Below are positions 42,707 through 52,406 of a stretch of DNA of 64,000 nucleotides, one piece after another. Made by a program: the position numbers and the translations under genes. The notes under the pieces are model-generated. The model did not search any database. It was not told the origin of the DNA and saw only the letters and a program-made list of their open reading frames with translations. The DNA lies in NCBI GenBank assembly GCA_016197405.1, contig JACPVR010000003.1, positions 1 through 64,000 of the forward strand. The letters are read 5' to 3'. Origin of the DNA: Mycobacterium sp. (GTDB lineage Bacteria > Actinomycetota > Actinomycetes > Mycobacteriales > Mycobacteriaceae). How positions within the stretch are numbered: position 1 is the stretch's first letter; each line of letters opens with the position of its first letter.

Positions 42707-44110
42707 TCAATGGTGGTCGTCATCCTCACCGTCATCCCGATCGCGGCCACCCAGGAGCCGCTCGGGGTGGTGGTAGTCGTTGGTGCGAGCGCCGCCGGAG
42801 TCCAGTTCGGCCGGCAGGATCCACTCGGTGCGGCCGTCTTCGCGTTTCCTGGTCTGCCAGCCGTCGGGTCCGATCAACTGGTGATGCCGACCGCAGGCAA
42901 GGGTCAGTTCATCGATGTTGGTCTGCCCCTCGTCGGCCCAGTCCGTGACCGCATGATGCACCTCGCAGTAGTACGCCGGCACAGTGCATCCCGGTGCGGT
43001 ACAGCCACGTTCGCGACCGTAGAGCACTATGCGCTGACCAGCCGAGGCGATGCGCTTGGATCGACCCAGATACAACGGCACCTCGGTGGCGTCGTCGAAA
43101 ACCGCCAGATAGTGGTGGGCATGGCGGGCCTGCCGGATCACATCCGACATCGGCAGAAGTGTTCCGCCTGCTGTGACGGCATGTCCGGTGGACGATTCCA
43201 ACTCGGCCAACGTGGTGGAGATGAATATCGTGGCCGGAAGGCCCCGGTGCTGGCCGAGGTCACCGGATGCCAGCATCGCCCGGCTCAGGGCCGTCAACGC
43301 ATCGTGTCGGCGTTGGGCCGGGCTGCGCAGGTCGGCATCGATCTGCTGCTGGCTGGCGCTGCCGTCGACCCGTGGGGACGTTTCGTCGGGATTGCACATA
43401 CCCGGTGCGGCGAGCTTGGCGAAAACCGCATCCAGGGTGGCGCGCAGTTCGGGGTCCAACAAGCCGGTTATCGGGCTCATGCCGTCGAACTGCTGGCGCC
43501 CGATCGTGATACCACGGCGCCGGGCCCGGTCACCGTCGGTCAGGGTGCCGTCCTGGTCGAGCAGGGACGCCAGTTTCGTTGCGACCTGACGTAATTCGTC
43601 GGGCCCCAACTCCCGGGCGTAGCGTGCCACATCCTGTTCGGCCTGGCCGCGTGTGGTGGCGTCCACGCTGGCGGGCAGCTGTTTGAAGAAGGACCGGATG
43701 ACGCTGACGTGCTCGGTACCGATCTCACCGGCCGCCACACCGGTTGCCACCGTCGGCAGGACCGGCTGCAGCAGCTCACCGGTCATCGCGGTCCGTGGCG
43801 CCAAGTCCTGGGCAACGGCGATGCGGTTGCGGGCATCGGAGCGTGAGATGCGAAGCCGCAGCGCCAGCACCTCGGTCATGCTCTTGGCGCCGAATTCTCG
43901 AGGGTCGCATTCATTGGCCAACCGGCCGTACAGCCGGTGATCGACCGCCGCCTGCGCGCGCCGCATGGCCTCGCGGCGATCGGCGACCGCGAGTAGGTCG
44001 GTCGGGGTCAGCGCGTCCAGGGGCAGTGCCGCGAATGCCGCACTGGCGGCCTCGTGTAACTCCAAGGCGCGCTTGATCGCCGCACGATCCGCGAGCACAC
44101 CCGAACTCAT
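42707..44110 (-). CDS. DUF222/HNH endonuclease protein (13E12 repeat family)
   Basis: A 467-residue protein of the mycobacterial REP13E12 type. The N-terminal DUF222 region (1-330) is helical; the C-terminal HNH part has GRERGCTAPGCTVPAYYCEV followed by HHAVTDWADEGQTNIDELTL and ACGRHH, with the paired Cys and His residues of a beta-beta-alpha metal nuclease. An acidic His/Asp-rich tail ends the protein. These proteins are multicopy in mycobacteria and are often associated with integration sites of phage-like elements; their target is unknown. It lies alone between two metabolic insertions at the Rv1278/oppA junction. Confidence 0.88.
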   Translation of the reverse strand: MSSGVLADRAAIKRALELHEAASAAFAALPLDALTPTDLLAVADRREAMRRAQAAVDHRLYGRLANECDPREFGAKSMTEVLALRLRISRSDARNRIAVAQDLAPRTAMTGELLQPVLPTVATGVAAGEIGTEHVSVIRSFFKQLPASVDATTRGQAEQDVARYARELGPDELRQVATKLASLLDQDGTLTDGDRARRRGITIGRQQFDGMSPITGLLDPELRATLDAVFAKLAAPGMCNPDETSPRVDGSASQQQIDADLRSPAQRRHDALTALSRAMLASGDLGQHRGLPATIFISTTLAELESSTGHAVTAGGTLLPMSDVIRQARHAHHYLAVFDDATEVPLYLGRSKRIASAGQRIVLYGRERGCTAPGCTVPAYYCEVHHAVTDWADEGQTNIDELTLACGRHHQLIGPDGWQTRKREDGRTEWILPAELDSGGARTNDYHHPERLLGGRDRDDGEDDDHH

Positions 44111-44194
44111 GCCAGAACACTACGTTCGGCCACCGACAGGAATCGACGAAATGTGACTACTGAAACCTAAGTGGCAGAAGAGAATTCGCGCTCT

Positions 44195-45016
44195 TCAGTC
44201 CTTGTAGTACACGATCTGATGCGTGCTGACCAGCAGGGTGCCGTCGCGGCCCCACAGCTGCGCGGATTGGTCGAAATACCCACGTGCGAACCGATTTGCG
44301 CGGGCCGTCGCCAAGACGTGGTCGCTACCCTGAGCCGTCAGCTGTGCACCGTCGACATGGAAGTACACCGTCAGCGAGATGGTGCCCGCCGGAACCACTT
44401 TGGCTCGGCGGCGGTAGATGCGCGGGTAGAAGATATCCGACATCGAGGTGAGTGCCGGGAAGTCCAGCGGCCGGGCGGGCCGCTCGCGCACCCACAGTGT
44501 GGTCTCCGAGGATTCGCTCTCGTCGTCACCACGGCTGGGTGCGGCGCCGGTGACGAACCGCATTTCGTAATTGCGTGCCCAGGCGATCACATCGGGCAAC
44601 CCGGAGACCGGTGTGGCTTCGACGGTCGGTGCGTCGGGCATCGTCGACTCGGTATCCGACCAGGCGTCGCGCCGGATACCGAACACTGCGGTCGCGGTGG
44701 TCTTGACGTCCCCGTCCTGGGCCAGCTCGAGGATCCAGTGCTGGTTGGTGCGATTGGTGCGTACCGCGCGCAGCGAGATGTCGAACTCCCCGTCGGCCAT
44801 CGGCGCCAGGAAGTTGACGGTCAGCGCCACCGGCTCGCCATGCCGATCGGGATGCTGCTCGATGGCGCGGATGAACCATGCGGCGGTGATCCCGCCGTAC
44901 GGCCCGACCATGTTGGCCCAGGCCGGTGTGGTGCGTCCCCGGACCACACCGTCGGATACCGGATCGAGTTGCATGGCCACGTCAAAGGAATGGATCGAGT
45001 GGTCTATCTGCGCCAT
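44195..45016 (-). CDS. Thioesterase-like double-hotdog protein
   Basis: A 273-residue protein with two tandem hotdog folds. The first has NMVGPYGGITAAWFIRAIEQ (about 36-55) and PVALTVNFLAPMADGEFDISL; the second has ISLTVYFHVDGAQLTAQGSDHVLATARANRF and ends with STHQIVYYKD. This is the acyl-CoA thioesterase II/TesB-like layout, including the TesB-like 'VNFLAP' strand. Likely hydrolysis of an acyl-CoA; substrate unknown. It diverges from the alpha/beta hydrolase gene with a 61-bp gap. Confidence 0.82.
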   Translation of the reverse strand: MAQIDHSIHSFDVAMQLDPVSDGVVRGRTTPAWANMVGPYGGITAAWFIRAIEQHPDRHGEPVALTVNFLAPMADGEFDISLRAVRTNRTNQHWILELAQDGDVKTTATAVFGIRRDAWSDTESTMPDAPTVEATPVSGLPDVIAWARNYEMRFVTGAAPSRGDDESESSETTLWVRERPARPLDFPALTSMSDIFYPRIYRRRAKVVPAGTISLTVYFHVDGAQLTAQGSDHVLATARANRFARGYFDQSAQLWGRDGTLLVSTHQIVYYKD

Positions 45017-45077
45017 GCCGTCACGTTACTACGTGCCCCCTGCCCACCCGCGCCCGATGGCGGCACAATGTAGTGCG

Positions 45078-46322
45078 ATGACCCTGAACGCCAAGCGCAA
45101 GCGGGCCCACGACAAGCTCGCCGCGCTGCCGGGTGTGTCCTCGGTGCGGCGGCCGGTGACGACCGGCGGCGCCGAGCGGTTCGACGTGTTCTACGTGCGT
45201 TCGGGCCCGGTGACCGACCATCCGCTCGTCATCATCCCCGGCGGCCCGGGAGTGGCCTCGGTTCAGCAGTACCGCGCGGTGCGCCGGCGGTTGGCCGATC
45301 AGGGCATCGACGTCCTGATGGTCGAGCACCGCGGTGTGGGCATGTCCCGGCATGACGACGCCGGTGCCGATCTGCCGCCCGAAGCCATCACCGTCGACGA
45401 GGTGCTCGACGATATCGCCGCCGTCCTCGACGACGCCGGGGTCGATACCGCCGATATCTACGGCACGTCCTACGGCAGCTACCTGGCGGCCGGTCTGGGT
45501 GTTCGGCATCCGCACCGGGTGCACAGCATGATCCTGGACTCGCCGGTGCTCTCGGCCCGCGATATCGAGGCCGTCCGGGCCGCGGTGCGCGGACTGCTGC
45601 TGCACGGTCCGCATCCGGAAGCCACCCGGCTGGCGCCCAAGGTGCGCAGGCTCATCGACCGGGGTGTGCTGGCCCCGTCCACGGTCGAGGTGGCCAGCGC
45701 GGTATACGGCTACGGTGGCGTCAAACTGCTGGAGCGCCAGCTCGACCTGCTGCTCAGTGGGCGGACCCTGTTGTGGCGGGGGATAGCGCAGATGAACCAG
45801 CTGATGATGCGCAAAGTGCCCTATCGCAATGAGATCGACTTGGTCGGCCGCATCGCGTTCCGGGAACTGGACTATGTGGGCCAGCCCGACGGCCTGCCGC
45901 TCGATCCGTCGGAGTCCATGCAGGAGCTGTGGGTGCAAAGCACCGAAGCTGCAACCGAATTCGAGGCCGAACCCTACGATCTGGTGTCCGAGATGCCGCG
46001 TTTCGGCTGGCCGACAGTGGTGCTGTCGGGTGGCCGGGACCTCACCACGCCGCCTGCGGTGGCCGCCCGCGTCGCCGCCCTGATCCCGGACGCTGTGCTG
46101 GTCGAACTGCCGACCGCCGCGCACAGCGTGCTCGATTTCCGGGAACGGGCAGCGATCGAGATCATCACCGCGGTGCGCAACGGTGAGCGGGACTCGCTAC
46201 CGGCGCGCGCCGCCGAACTCGATGCGCTGCCGGCGCATCCGGCGTTACGGCTGCTGATGTCGGCGATAGCTGCGGCCGCAGTGGTGGAGAACGCCTTGCC
46301 GCCACTGCCGGCTACTTCATGA
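45078..46322 (+). CDS. Alpha/beta-hydrolase, proline iminopeptidase-like
   Basis: A 414-residue serine hydrolase. The oxyanion motif PGGPG (54-58) and nucleophile GTSYGS (S131) are typical of proline iminopeptidases and tripeptidyl peptidases; the acid is D321 (GGRDLTT) and the base H349 (AAHSVLDF). A helical cap lies at about 165-300. With no signal peptide it should be cytoplasmic. Its position next to the oligopeptide importer (overlapping oppA by 11 bp, tail to tail) fits peptide breakdown after import, though this is only contextual. Confidence 0.85.
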   Translation: MTLNAKRKRAHDKLAALPGVSSVRRPVTTGGAERFDVFYVRSGPVTDHPLVIIPGGPGVASVQQYRAVRRRLADQGIDVLMVEHRGVGMSRHDDAGADLPPEAITVDEVLDDIAAVLDDAGVDTADIYGTSYGSYLAAGLGVRHPHRVHSMILDSPVLSARDIEAVRAAVRGLLLHGPHPEATRLAPKVRRLIDRGVLAPSTVEVASAVYGYGGVKLLERQLDLLLSGRTLLWRGIAQMNQLMMRKVPYRNEIDLVGRIAFRELDYVGQPDGLPLDPSESMQELWVQSTEAATEFEAEPYDLVSEMPRFGWPTVVLSGGRDLTTPPAVAARVAALIPDAVLVELPTAAHSVLDFRERAAIEIITAVRNGERDSLPARAAELDALPAHPALRLLMSAIAAAAVVENALPPLPATS

Positions 46323-47970
46323 AGCCGATCTTGGTGTAGTCCAGATCACCGATACCGGCCGGGCCGAAGTTGGCCAGGTTGGCGCGCAGCGCCACATTGC
46401 CCGGACTTTGAGTCAACGGCAGGCTGAAGCCGATGGCCCACAGCAGCTTGTCCAGCTCGTTGGCGTGCTCGCGGGCCTTGGCCGGATCCAGCTCAGAGAG
46501 CGTCTGTTCGATCTTGGCGTCGATCTCGGGGCTGCTGATCTTGCCGAAGTTGCTGTCACCGCCGGTCGCGAAGATCTGGGTCAGGCTCGACAGCGCGAAA
46601 GCATCGCCACTCCAGGCGAATTGCGCCATGTCGAAGTTGCCCGGCGTGACGTACTGAGTGAACAGCGAACCACCTGCGACCGGCTCCAGCTGCAGGTTGA
46701 CCCCGATCTGTGCCAGGTTGTTCTGCGCGATCTGGCCGATCTGCCGGGTGCTCTGGGCGTCGTAGAACACGTCCCGGATCACCAGCGGTTTACCGTCTTT
46801 GGCGCGGAACTGGCCGTTCTGCTTCCACCCCAGCTCGTCGAGCTCGCGTTTGGCGGCTTCCGGATCGAACGGCGTGCCATTGTCCTGGTAGCCCTCCTGG
46901 CCGGCCACGTAGATGTGATTGTTCAGTGGGACGGGTTTGTCGACCATGCCGCGCTGGGTGATATCGGCGATGGCTTGCCGGTCAATACCTTTGGCGACCG
47001 CCAGGCGCAGTTTCGGGTCGGCCAGTATCGAGCCGGGGGCGCCGTTGAAGGTGAAGTGGTAGTAGTACGGCGCCGATGCGCGGCGGATGGCGATGCCCGG
47101 TATACGTCGCGCGATGGTCAGATCGTCCAGGTTCTGCATCGCCACGGCGTCGATGGCGTTGTTCTGCAGCGCCGGCAGGCGCGCGGCGTCATCGAGCACG
47201 GTGTAGCTGATCGAGTTGAGCAGCGGCGGGGTGCCCCACCATTTCGGGTTGCGTGTCAGTGTGATTCGCTGCGCGCCCTTGTCGAGGCCGGTGACGATGA
47301 ACGGGCCCGCCGAGGGCCCGGGCGCATCGCGCATGGCCTTGTTGAACGCCTCCGGCGTCGACGTCATCGACTTCGGGAACAGCATGCCGTTACCGGCGAA
47401 CATGGCCTTCCAGTCCGCGAAATGCTTGGCGAAGGTGATGACGGCCTGCCGGTCGTCGACTCCCTTGGTCACCGAGGCGACCCGCTCGCTGCCATTGGGG
47501 GAGGAGATCAGATAGGCGGGATCGGTGCCCTTGGTGGCGTTGATCTGGGAGGCGATGTCCTCCCAGGTGATCGGGGTTCCGTCGGACCAGACGGCCTTCG
47601 GGTTGATGGTGTAGGTGACTTCCTGCGGATCGGTCTTGGTCAGCTCGACATCGGTGAAGTAGTCGTGGTTGACGGTGGTGCTGCCGTCGGGCGCGATGAT
47701 GAAAGCCCGCGGCATGGTGGGGCGCAGCAGCCCGCCGACCTCGCCGTCGCTGTCGATGTTCATGCTGTTGAAGTTGTTGGGGTAACCGGTCAGCGCCAAC
47801 CGCAGGTCGCCGCCGTCGCGCAGGGTCGACGGGTCCTGCGGGTTGATGTCGTTGGTGGCGCCGACCTCGGCGTTGCCGCCCGGGGCGGGCGGTGCCGTGT
47901 TGTCGCTCGAACAACCGGCCAGCAACAGTGCGGCCGCCAGCAGCGCGGACCCGTAGCGTCGAAGCGTCAT
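46312..47970 (-). CDS. oppA: Oligopeptide-binding lipoprotein OppA
   Basis: A 552-residue SBP family 5 protein, counterpart of Mtb Rv1280c. The lipoprotein signal MTLRRYGSALLAAALL ends in lipobox LAGC (Cys20). Conserved parts include YPNNFNSMNIDSDGEVGGLL, WSDGTPITWEDIASQI and LRLAVAKGIDRQAIADI. It captures peptides outside the membrane for OppBCD; Mtb OppABCD has been reported to import glutathione and other oligopeptides. It is the last gene of the operon, 24 bp after oppD. Confidence 0.92.
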   Translation of the reverse strand: MTLRRYGSALLAAALLLAGCSSDNTAPPAPGGNAEVGATNDINPQDPSTLRDGGDLRLALTGYPNNFNSMNIDSDGEVGGLLRPTMPRAFIIAPDGSTTVNHDYFTDVELTKTDPQEVTYTINPKAVWSDGTPITWEDIASQINATKGTDPAYLISSPNGSERVASVTKGVDDRQAVITFAKHFADWKAMFAGNGMLFPKSMTSTPEAFNKAMRDAPGPSAGPFIVTGLDKGAQRITLTRNPKWWGTPPLLNSISYTVLDDAARLPALQNNAIDAVAMQNLDDLTIARRIPGIAIRRASAPYYYHFTFNGAPGSILADPKLRLAVAKGIDRQAIADITQRGMVDKPVPLNNHIYVAGQEGYQDNGTPFDPEAAKRELDELGWKQNGQFRAKDGKPLVIRDVFYDAQSTRQIGQIAQNNLAQIGVNLQLEPVAGGSLFTQYVTPGNFDMAQFAWSGDAFALSSLTQIFATGGDSNFGKISSPEIDAKIEQTLSELDPAKAREHANELDKLLWAIGFSLPLTQSPGNVALRANLANFGPAGIGDLDYTKIGFMK

Positions 47971-47994
47971 GAGCTCCGATGCTAACCCGATCCG

Positions 47995-49848
47995 CTAGCC
48001 CGACGGCGGTGTCGGCTGCGGAACCGCCGCGAGCAGTTTGCGGGTGTAGGGGTGCGTCGGGTTGGCGAACACCTGATCGGCGTCGCCCTGTTCGACGATG
48101 ACACCGGAGTTCATCACCGCGACCCGGTGCGCCAGATGCTTGACCACCGACAGGTCGTGGCTGACGAAAAGGTAGGACAGGCCGAACTGCTGCTGCAGGT
48201 CGAGCAGCAGGTTGACGATGCCGGCCTGGATCGAGACGTCCAGCGCCGACACCGGTTCGTCGAGGGCGAGGATCTTCGGCTGCAGCGCCAGTGCCCGCGC
48301 GATCCCGATGCGCTGTTTCTGGCCACCGGAGAATTCGCCGGGGTAGCGGGTGGCGTCGGCGGTGCGCAGCCCGACGATATCGAGCAGTTCGGCGACTCGC
48401 CGGTCAAGGTCTTTCTTGTTGAAACCGTTGGCCTGTAACGGTTCTGCCAAAAGCTCGAAAACCGGCAGCCGGGGATCGAGCGAGGCGACCGGGTCCTGGA
48501 ACACCACCTGCAGATCCCGGCGTAGTGCGCGGCGCCGGGTGTTGTCGGCGGTTGCGACGTCGGTGCCGAGTATTTCGATGGAGCCCGACTGCGGGCGGGT
48601 CAGTTCCAGGATCTCGTGCAGCGTCGTCGACTTGCCCGAGCCGGATTCGCCGACGATTGCCAGCGTCTGTCCGGCGAGCAGCTCGAAGCTCACACCGTCG
48701 ACGGCGCGCACCTCGCCGACGGTCCGGCGGAACACCACCCCTTTGGTGAGCTGATAGGTCCGCACGAGATCCCGCACTCGCAGTACGACCTCACCGGTCG
48801 AAGCGACGGCGTCGGCGGTGTCGGTGACGGTGGCCACCTGATAGATGTCGGCCGCGCTGCGCCCGGCGACGTCGTCGGTGCGGATACAGGCCGCCAGGTG
48901 TGCATTCGCACTGCTGGGGTCGCCTACCGCTCGCAGGTCCGGCTCGGCACTGCGGCAGTCGTCGACGGCCAGCGGGCAGCGCGGCGCGAACGGACATCCG
49001 GGATCCAGTCCCGCCAGGGTGGGCGGTGCTCCGGGAATCGGCACCAGCCGGGTGCCCTGCGCTGCGTCCAGCCGCGGAACCGAGCCCAACAGGCCTGCGG
49101 TGTAGGGCATCCGGCGGTCGGCATACAAGGTGGGCACCGTGGCGGATTCGACGATGCGTCCGCCGTACATCACCAGGGCCCGGTCGGCGAACTCCGCGAC
49201 CACACCGAGGTCGTGGGTGATGATCAGCACGCCCGCGCCGGTGACATCCCGAGCCGTCTTGAGCACATCGAGGATCTGCGCCTGCACCGTGACATCGAGG
49301 GCCGTCGTCGGCTCATCGCAGATCAGCAGGTCCGGGTCGTTGGCGATGGCGATGGCGATGACGACGCGCTGGCGCTCACCGCCGGACAACTCGTGCGGGA
49401 AGGAACGCGCCCGCCGTTCGGGTTGTCCGATGCCCACCAGCTCGAGGAGTTCGACGGCACGCTTTCGGGCCGCGGCTTTGCCCAGCTTGTGCTGGTGGAC
49501 GGTGATCGCCTCGGCGATCTGGTCGCCGACGGTGAAGACCGGCGTCAGCGCCGACATCGGGTCCTGGAACACCATGCCGATCGAGGCGCCGCGGAACCGT
49601 GACATCTGCTTATCGGATATGCCGAGCAGTTCCTGGCCGTGCAGCCGCACCGACCCGGTGACATCGGCATAGTCGGGCAACAGCCCCATGACGGCCATCG
49701 CGGTCGCCGACTTGCCGGAGCCGGATTCGCCGACGACGGCCACGACTTCGCCGGGTTCGACGCGCAGGCTGACACCGCGGACGGCGGTCACCGGGGTGGT
49801 GTCGGTGGGGAAGGTGACGGCCAGATCGGTCACTTCGAGCAGGCTCAC
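47995..49848 (-). CDS. oppD: Oligopeptide ABC transporter ATPase OppD (fused OppD-OppF)
   Basis: A 617-residue protein with two complete ATPase domains in one chain, counterpart of Rv1281c. P-loops are GESGSGKSA (40-48) and GESGSGKST (400-408); signatures are ELSGGERQR and EFSGGQKQR; Walker B motifs are [12 protein letters not shown] and [12 protein letters not shown], both intact. Between the domains, the oligo_HPY region has C285, C291, C298 and C321 in a CPFAPRCP type motif that binds an Fe-S cluster in related importers. The GTG start overlaps the oppC stop (GTGA). Confidence 0.93.
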   Translation of the reverse strand: MSLLEVTDLAVTFPTDTTPVTAVRGVSLRVEPGEVVAVVGESGSGKSATAMAVMGLLPDYADVTGSVRLHGQELLGISDKQMSRFRGASIGMVFQDPMSALTPVFTVGDQIAEAITVHQHKLGKAAARKRAVELLELVGIGQPERRARSFPHELSGGERQRVVIAIAIANDPDLLICDEPTTALDVTVQAQILDVLKTARDVTGAGVLIITHDLGVVAEFADRALVMYGGRIVESATVPTLYADRRMPYTAGLLGSVPRLDAAQGTRLVPIPGAPPTLAGLDPGCPFAPRCPLAVDDCRSAEPDLRAVGDPSSANAHLAACIRTDDVAGRSAADIYQVATVTDTADAVASTGEVVLRVRDLVRTYQLTKGVVFRRTVGEVRAVDGVSFELLAGQTLAIVGESGSGKSTTLHEILELTRPQSGSIEILGTDVATADNTRRRALRRDLQVVFQDPVASLDPRLPVFELLAEPLQANGFNKKDLDRRVAELLDIVGLRTADATRYPGEFSGGQKQRIGIARALALQPKILALDEPVSALDVSIQAGIVNLLLDLQQQFGLSYLFVSHDLSVVKHLAHRVAVMNSGVIVEQGDADQVFANPTHPYTRKLLAAVPQPTPPSG

Positions 49849-50735
49849 CGGCTGCCCCGCAGCCGCCGCAGGCTTCCCGATCCGGGATCCACGGCATCGC
49901 GCAGTCCGTCACCGATCAGGTTGGCGCACAGCACTATCAGTACCAGCACCCCGGCCGGGAACAGGAAGACCCACGGGTAGGTGGTGGCCGACGGCGTGCC
50001 GTCGGCGATCAGGGTGCCCAGTGACACGTCGGGCGGTTGCACGCCGAATCCCAGGAAGCTGAGTCCGGTTTCGGCCAGAATCGCGATCCCGACGTTGAGC
50101 GCGGTGTCGATGATCAGGATCGACGCCACGTTGGGCAGGATGTGCCGGGTGATGATCTGGCGGCTCGGCACCCCCATATAACGTGCGGCGCTGACGTATT
50201 CGCGGTCGCGCAAGCTCATCGTCAGTCCACGGACCATGCGTGAGCTGATCATCCAGCTGAACGCCGCCAGCAGCAGGATCAGCGTGATGACGGCACCCGA
50301 TTGCCGGATCCGCGGTGTGACGATGGCGATCAGGATGAAACTCGGGACCACCAACAACAGGTCGACGAGCCACATCAGGCCGCGATCCCGCCAGCCGCCG
50401 AAGTATCCCGATATGGTGCCGAACGTCGCGGCGACCGCCGTCGAGATGAATGCCACGCACGCCCCGATGAGCATGGATTTCTGCATACCGCGCAGCGTCT
50501 GGGCGAACAGATCCTGGCCCAGCCCGTTGGTGCCGAACCAATGCGTCGTCGACGGCGGTTGCTGCAGGTTGTAGTAGTCCAGATCGGTGTAGGAGTAGGG
50601 CAGCAGTGGTGGCACCGCGTAGCAGGCGACGAACAACAGCACCAGCAGCGCCAGTGCTGCCATTGCGGGCCGGTTGCGCCGGAATCGCCGCCACACCAGG
50701 GTGCGTCGTGACGCGAAAACCGTCGGCTCGCTCAT
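49845..50735 (-). CDS. oppC: Oligopeptide ABC transporter permease OppC
   Basis: A 296-residue permease with six membrane helices, counterpart of Rv1282c. [20 protein letters not shown] is the conserved first periplasmic segment of DppC/OppC proteins; [21 protein letters not shown] is the EAA loop that contacts the ATPase. Its ATG overlaps the oppB stop (ATGA) and its stop overlaps the oppD GTG, so B, C and D are translationally chained. Confidence 0.93.
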   Translation of the reverse strand: MSEPTVFASRRTLVWRRFRRNRPAMAALALLVLLFVACYAVPPLLPYSYTDLDYYNLQQPPSTTHWFGTNGLGQDLFAQTLRGMQKSMLIGACVAFISTAVAATFGTISGYFGGWRDRGLMWLVDLLLVVPSFILIAIVTPRIRQSGAVITLILLLAAFSWMISSRMVRGLTMSLRDREYVSAARYMGVPSRQIITRHILPNVASILIIDTALNVGIAILAETGLSFLGFGVQPPDVSLGTLIADGTPSATTYPWVFLFPAGVLVLIVLCANLIGDGLRDAVDPGSGSLRRLRGSR

Positions 50736-51709
50736 GAGACCCGCACCCGGGGATCGAGGATGGCATAGATGACATCGGACAACAGCCCCGCGAGCAGCAC
50801 CACGGCGCCGGTGAACACCGCGACCGCGGCGATGATGTTGGTGTCCTGGTTGGCGATGCCTTGCACCACCCATTCGCCGATACCGTGCCAGCCGAAGATC
50901 TTCTCGACGAAAACCGAGCCGGTGACGACGCCCGCGAGGCCGTAGGCGAACAGCGTGGCCATCGGGATCAGCGCGGTCCGCAGGCCGTGTTTGAACAATG
51001 CCTGGCGCCGGGTCAGGCCCTTGGCGCGGGCGGTCCGGATGAAATCCTGGTTGAGCACGTCGAGCATGGCGTTGCGCTGGTAGCGGCTGTAGCCGGCGGC
51101 CGCTCCCAGGATGAGTGTGAACGTCGGCAGGGCCAGGTGTTGCATCCGGTCGGCGAACTGGCTCCAGGCGTCGGGCGCGGTCATCGGCGAGGTTTCGCCG
51201 GTGTATTCGAAAAGCTGAACGCCCAGAATCGAATTGACGCGCAGCGCCGCCAGGATGAGCAGGTTGGCGATCACGAACGTCGGTGCGCTGATGACCAGCA
51301 GTGAGGCCACCGTGATGACGCGGTCGGACAGCCGGTATTGCCGGATCGCGCTCCAGGCGCCGACCACCACGCCGGTGATCGCGCCGACGACGCTGCCGAT
51401 GATGAGCAGCCGCAGGCTGACCCCGATGCGTCGCCACAACTCCTCGGCCACCGGTTGGCCTTGGACCGTGGTGCCGAAGTCGCCGTGCACCGCGCCCGCC
51501 ACCCAGTGCGCGTAGCGCAGCGGTATCGGCTTGTCGAGATCGAGTTCGGCAGCCTTGGCCGCGATGACGGCCTCCGGGGGCCGCGGGTTGCGCTGCTGCA
51601 GGCTCTCCAGTGGCGAGAAGGACACCGACGTCAGGCAGAAGGTCAGGAACGACGCCAGGAACAGCAGCACCACGTAGTTGAGCAGCCGGCGCGCCAGGAA
51701 GCGCGTCAT
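50732..51709 (-). CDS. oppB: Oligopeptide ABC transporter permease OppB
   Basis: A 325-residue permease, counterpart of Rv1283c, first gene of the opp operon. MTRFLARRLLNYVVLLFLASFLTF is the standard first helix; SPLESLQQRNPRPPEAVIAA is the periplasmic linker; RTARAKGLTRRQALFKHGLR is the EAA coupling loop. Six helices are apparent. It is divergent from the carbonic anhydrase gene, with a 147-bp gap that should hold the promoters. Confidence 0.93.
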   Translation of the reverse strand: MTRFLARRLLNYVVLLFLASFLTFCLTSVSFSPLESLQQRNPRPPEAVIAAKAAELDLDKPIPLRYAHWVAGAVHGDFGTTVQGQPVAEELWRRIGVSLRLLIIGSVVGAITGVVVGAWSAIRQYRLSDRVITVASLLVISAPTFVIANLLILAALRVNSILGVQLFEYTGETSPMTAPDAWSQFADRMQHLALPTFTLILGAAAGYSRYQRNAMLDVLNQDFIRTARAKGLTRRQALFKHGLRTALIPMATLFAYGLAGVVTGSVFVEKIFGWHGIGEWVVQGIANQDTNIIAAVAVFTGAVVLLAGLLSDVIYAILDPRVRVS

Positions 51710-51856
51710 CCGGTGCCCTTCCGTGTGTGCCGCATCCGCACAGGGTAGGAGATGGTTCTGGACCGCCGCCGCTCGACGCGCTGCGCGGGCACCCGTTGGG
51801 ATCAGCGTGATCGAAGGCGCTGGAGCCGTGCCGAGTGGCTGTTAGCGTCGAAACTC

Positions 51857-52348
51857 ATGACCGTCACCGATGAGTATCTGGCCAACAACGCGAAGTACGT
51901 CGAGACGTTCACGGGCCCGCTGCCGCTGCCGCCGAGCAAGCATGTGGCCGTCGTGGCGTGCATGGACGCCCGACTCGACGTCTACCGGATCCTCGGCCTC
52001 GGCGACGGTGAGGCGCATGTGATCCGCAATGCCGGCGGCGTCGTCACCGACGACGAGATCCGCTCGTTGGCCATCAGCCAGCGGCTGCTTGGCACCCGCG
52101 AGATCATCCTGATCCACCACACCGATTGCGGCATGCTGACCTTCACCGACGACGGTTTCAAGAAGGCCATCCAGGACGAGACGGGGATCAAGCCGGAGTG
52201 GGCGGCCGAGTCATTCCCCGATGTGGACGAGGACGTGCGCCAGTCACTGCGCCGGATCGAGGCCAGCCCGTTCGTCACCCTGCACGAATCCCTGCGGGGT
52301 TTCGTCTTCGACGTGGCCACCGGCAAGCTCAACGAGGTCACCCTCTAG
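51857..52348 (+). CDS. canA: Beta-carbonic anhydrase (Rv1284 type)
   Basis: A 163-residue zinc enzyme identical in length to Mtb Rv1284. Zinc ligands C35, H88 and C91 with the gating/catalytic D37 and R39 are in VACMDARLD and HHTDCGML. It interconverts CO2 and bicarbonate. The ATG at 51857 gives the exact family N terminus MTVTDEYLANNAKYVETF. It lies between oppB and cysD as in Mtb and ends inside the long perfect hairpin at 52345-52406. Confidence 0.93.
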   Translation: MTVTDEYLANNAKYVETFTGPLPLPPSKHVAVVACMDARLDVYRILGLGDGEAHVIRNAGGVVTDDEIRSLAISQRLLGTREIILIHHTDCGMLTFTDDGFKKAIQDETGIKPEWAAESFPDVDEDVRQSLRRIEASPFVTLHESLRGFVFDVATGKLNEVTL

Positions 52349-52406
52349 CGATTTGGGCGTGTTACGCCACGCTCCGCGTGGCGTAACACGCCCAAATCAC
52401 GGCTAG
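52345..52406. terminator. Perfect 23-bp hairpin holding both convergent stop codons
   Basis: Positions 52350-52372 pair without mismatch with 52376-52398 (loop TCC), a 23-bp stem. A second tier, CTAGC (52345-52349) with GCTAG (52402-52406), encloses it across a 3-nt bulge and contains the TAG stops of both the carbonic anhydrase gene and the convergent GIY-YIG gene. It should stop transcription in both directions. The start of its left arm, GCGATTTGGGCGTGTT, recurs as GCGATTTCGGCGTGTT at 13851-13866. Confidence 0.8.

Noticed and set aside
46408..47985. 525-codon plus-strand open frame opposite oppA
   Set aside because: The minus-strand frame has a lipoprotein signal and a full SBP domain; the plus-strand translation is low-complexity and matches nothing.
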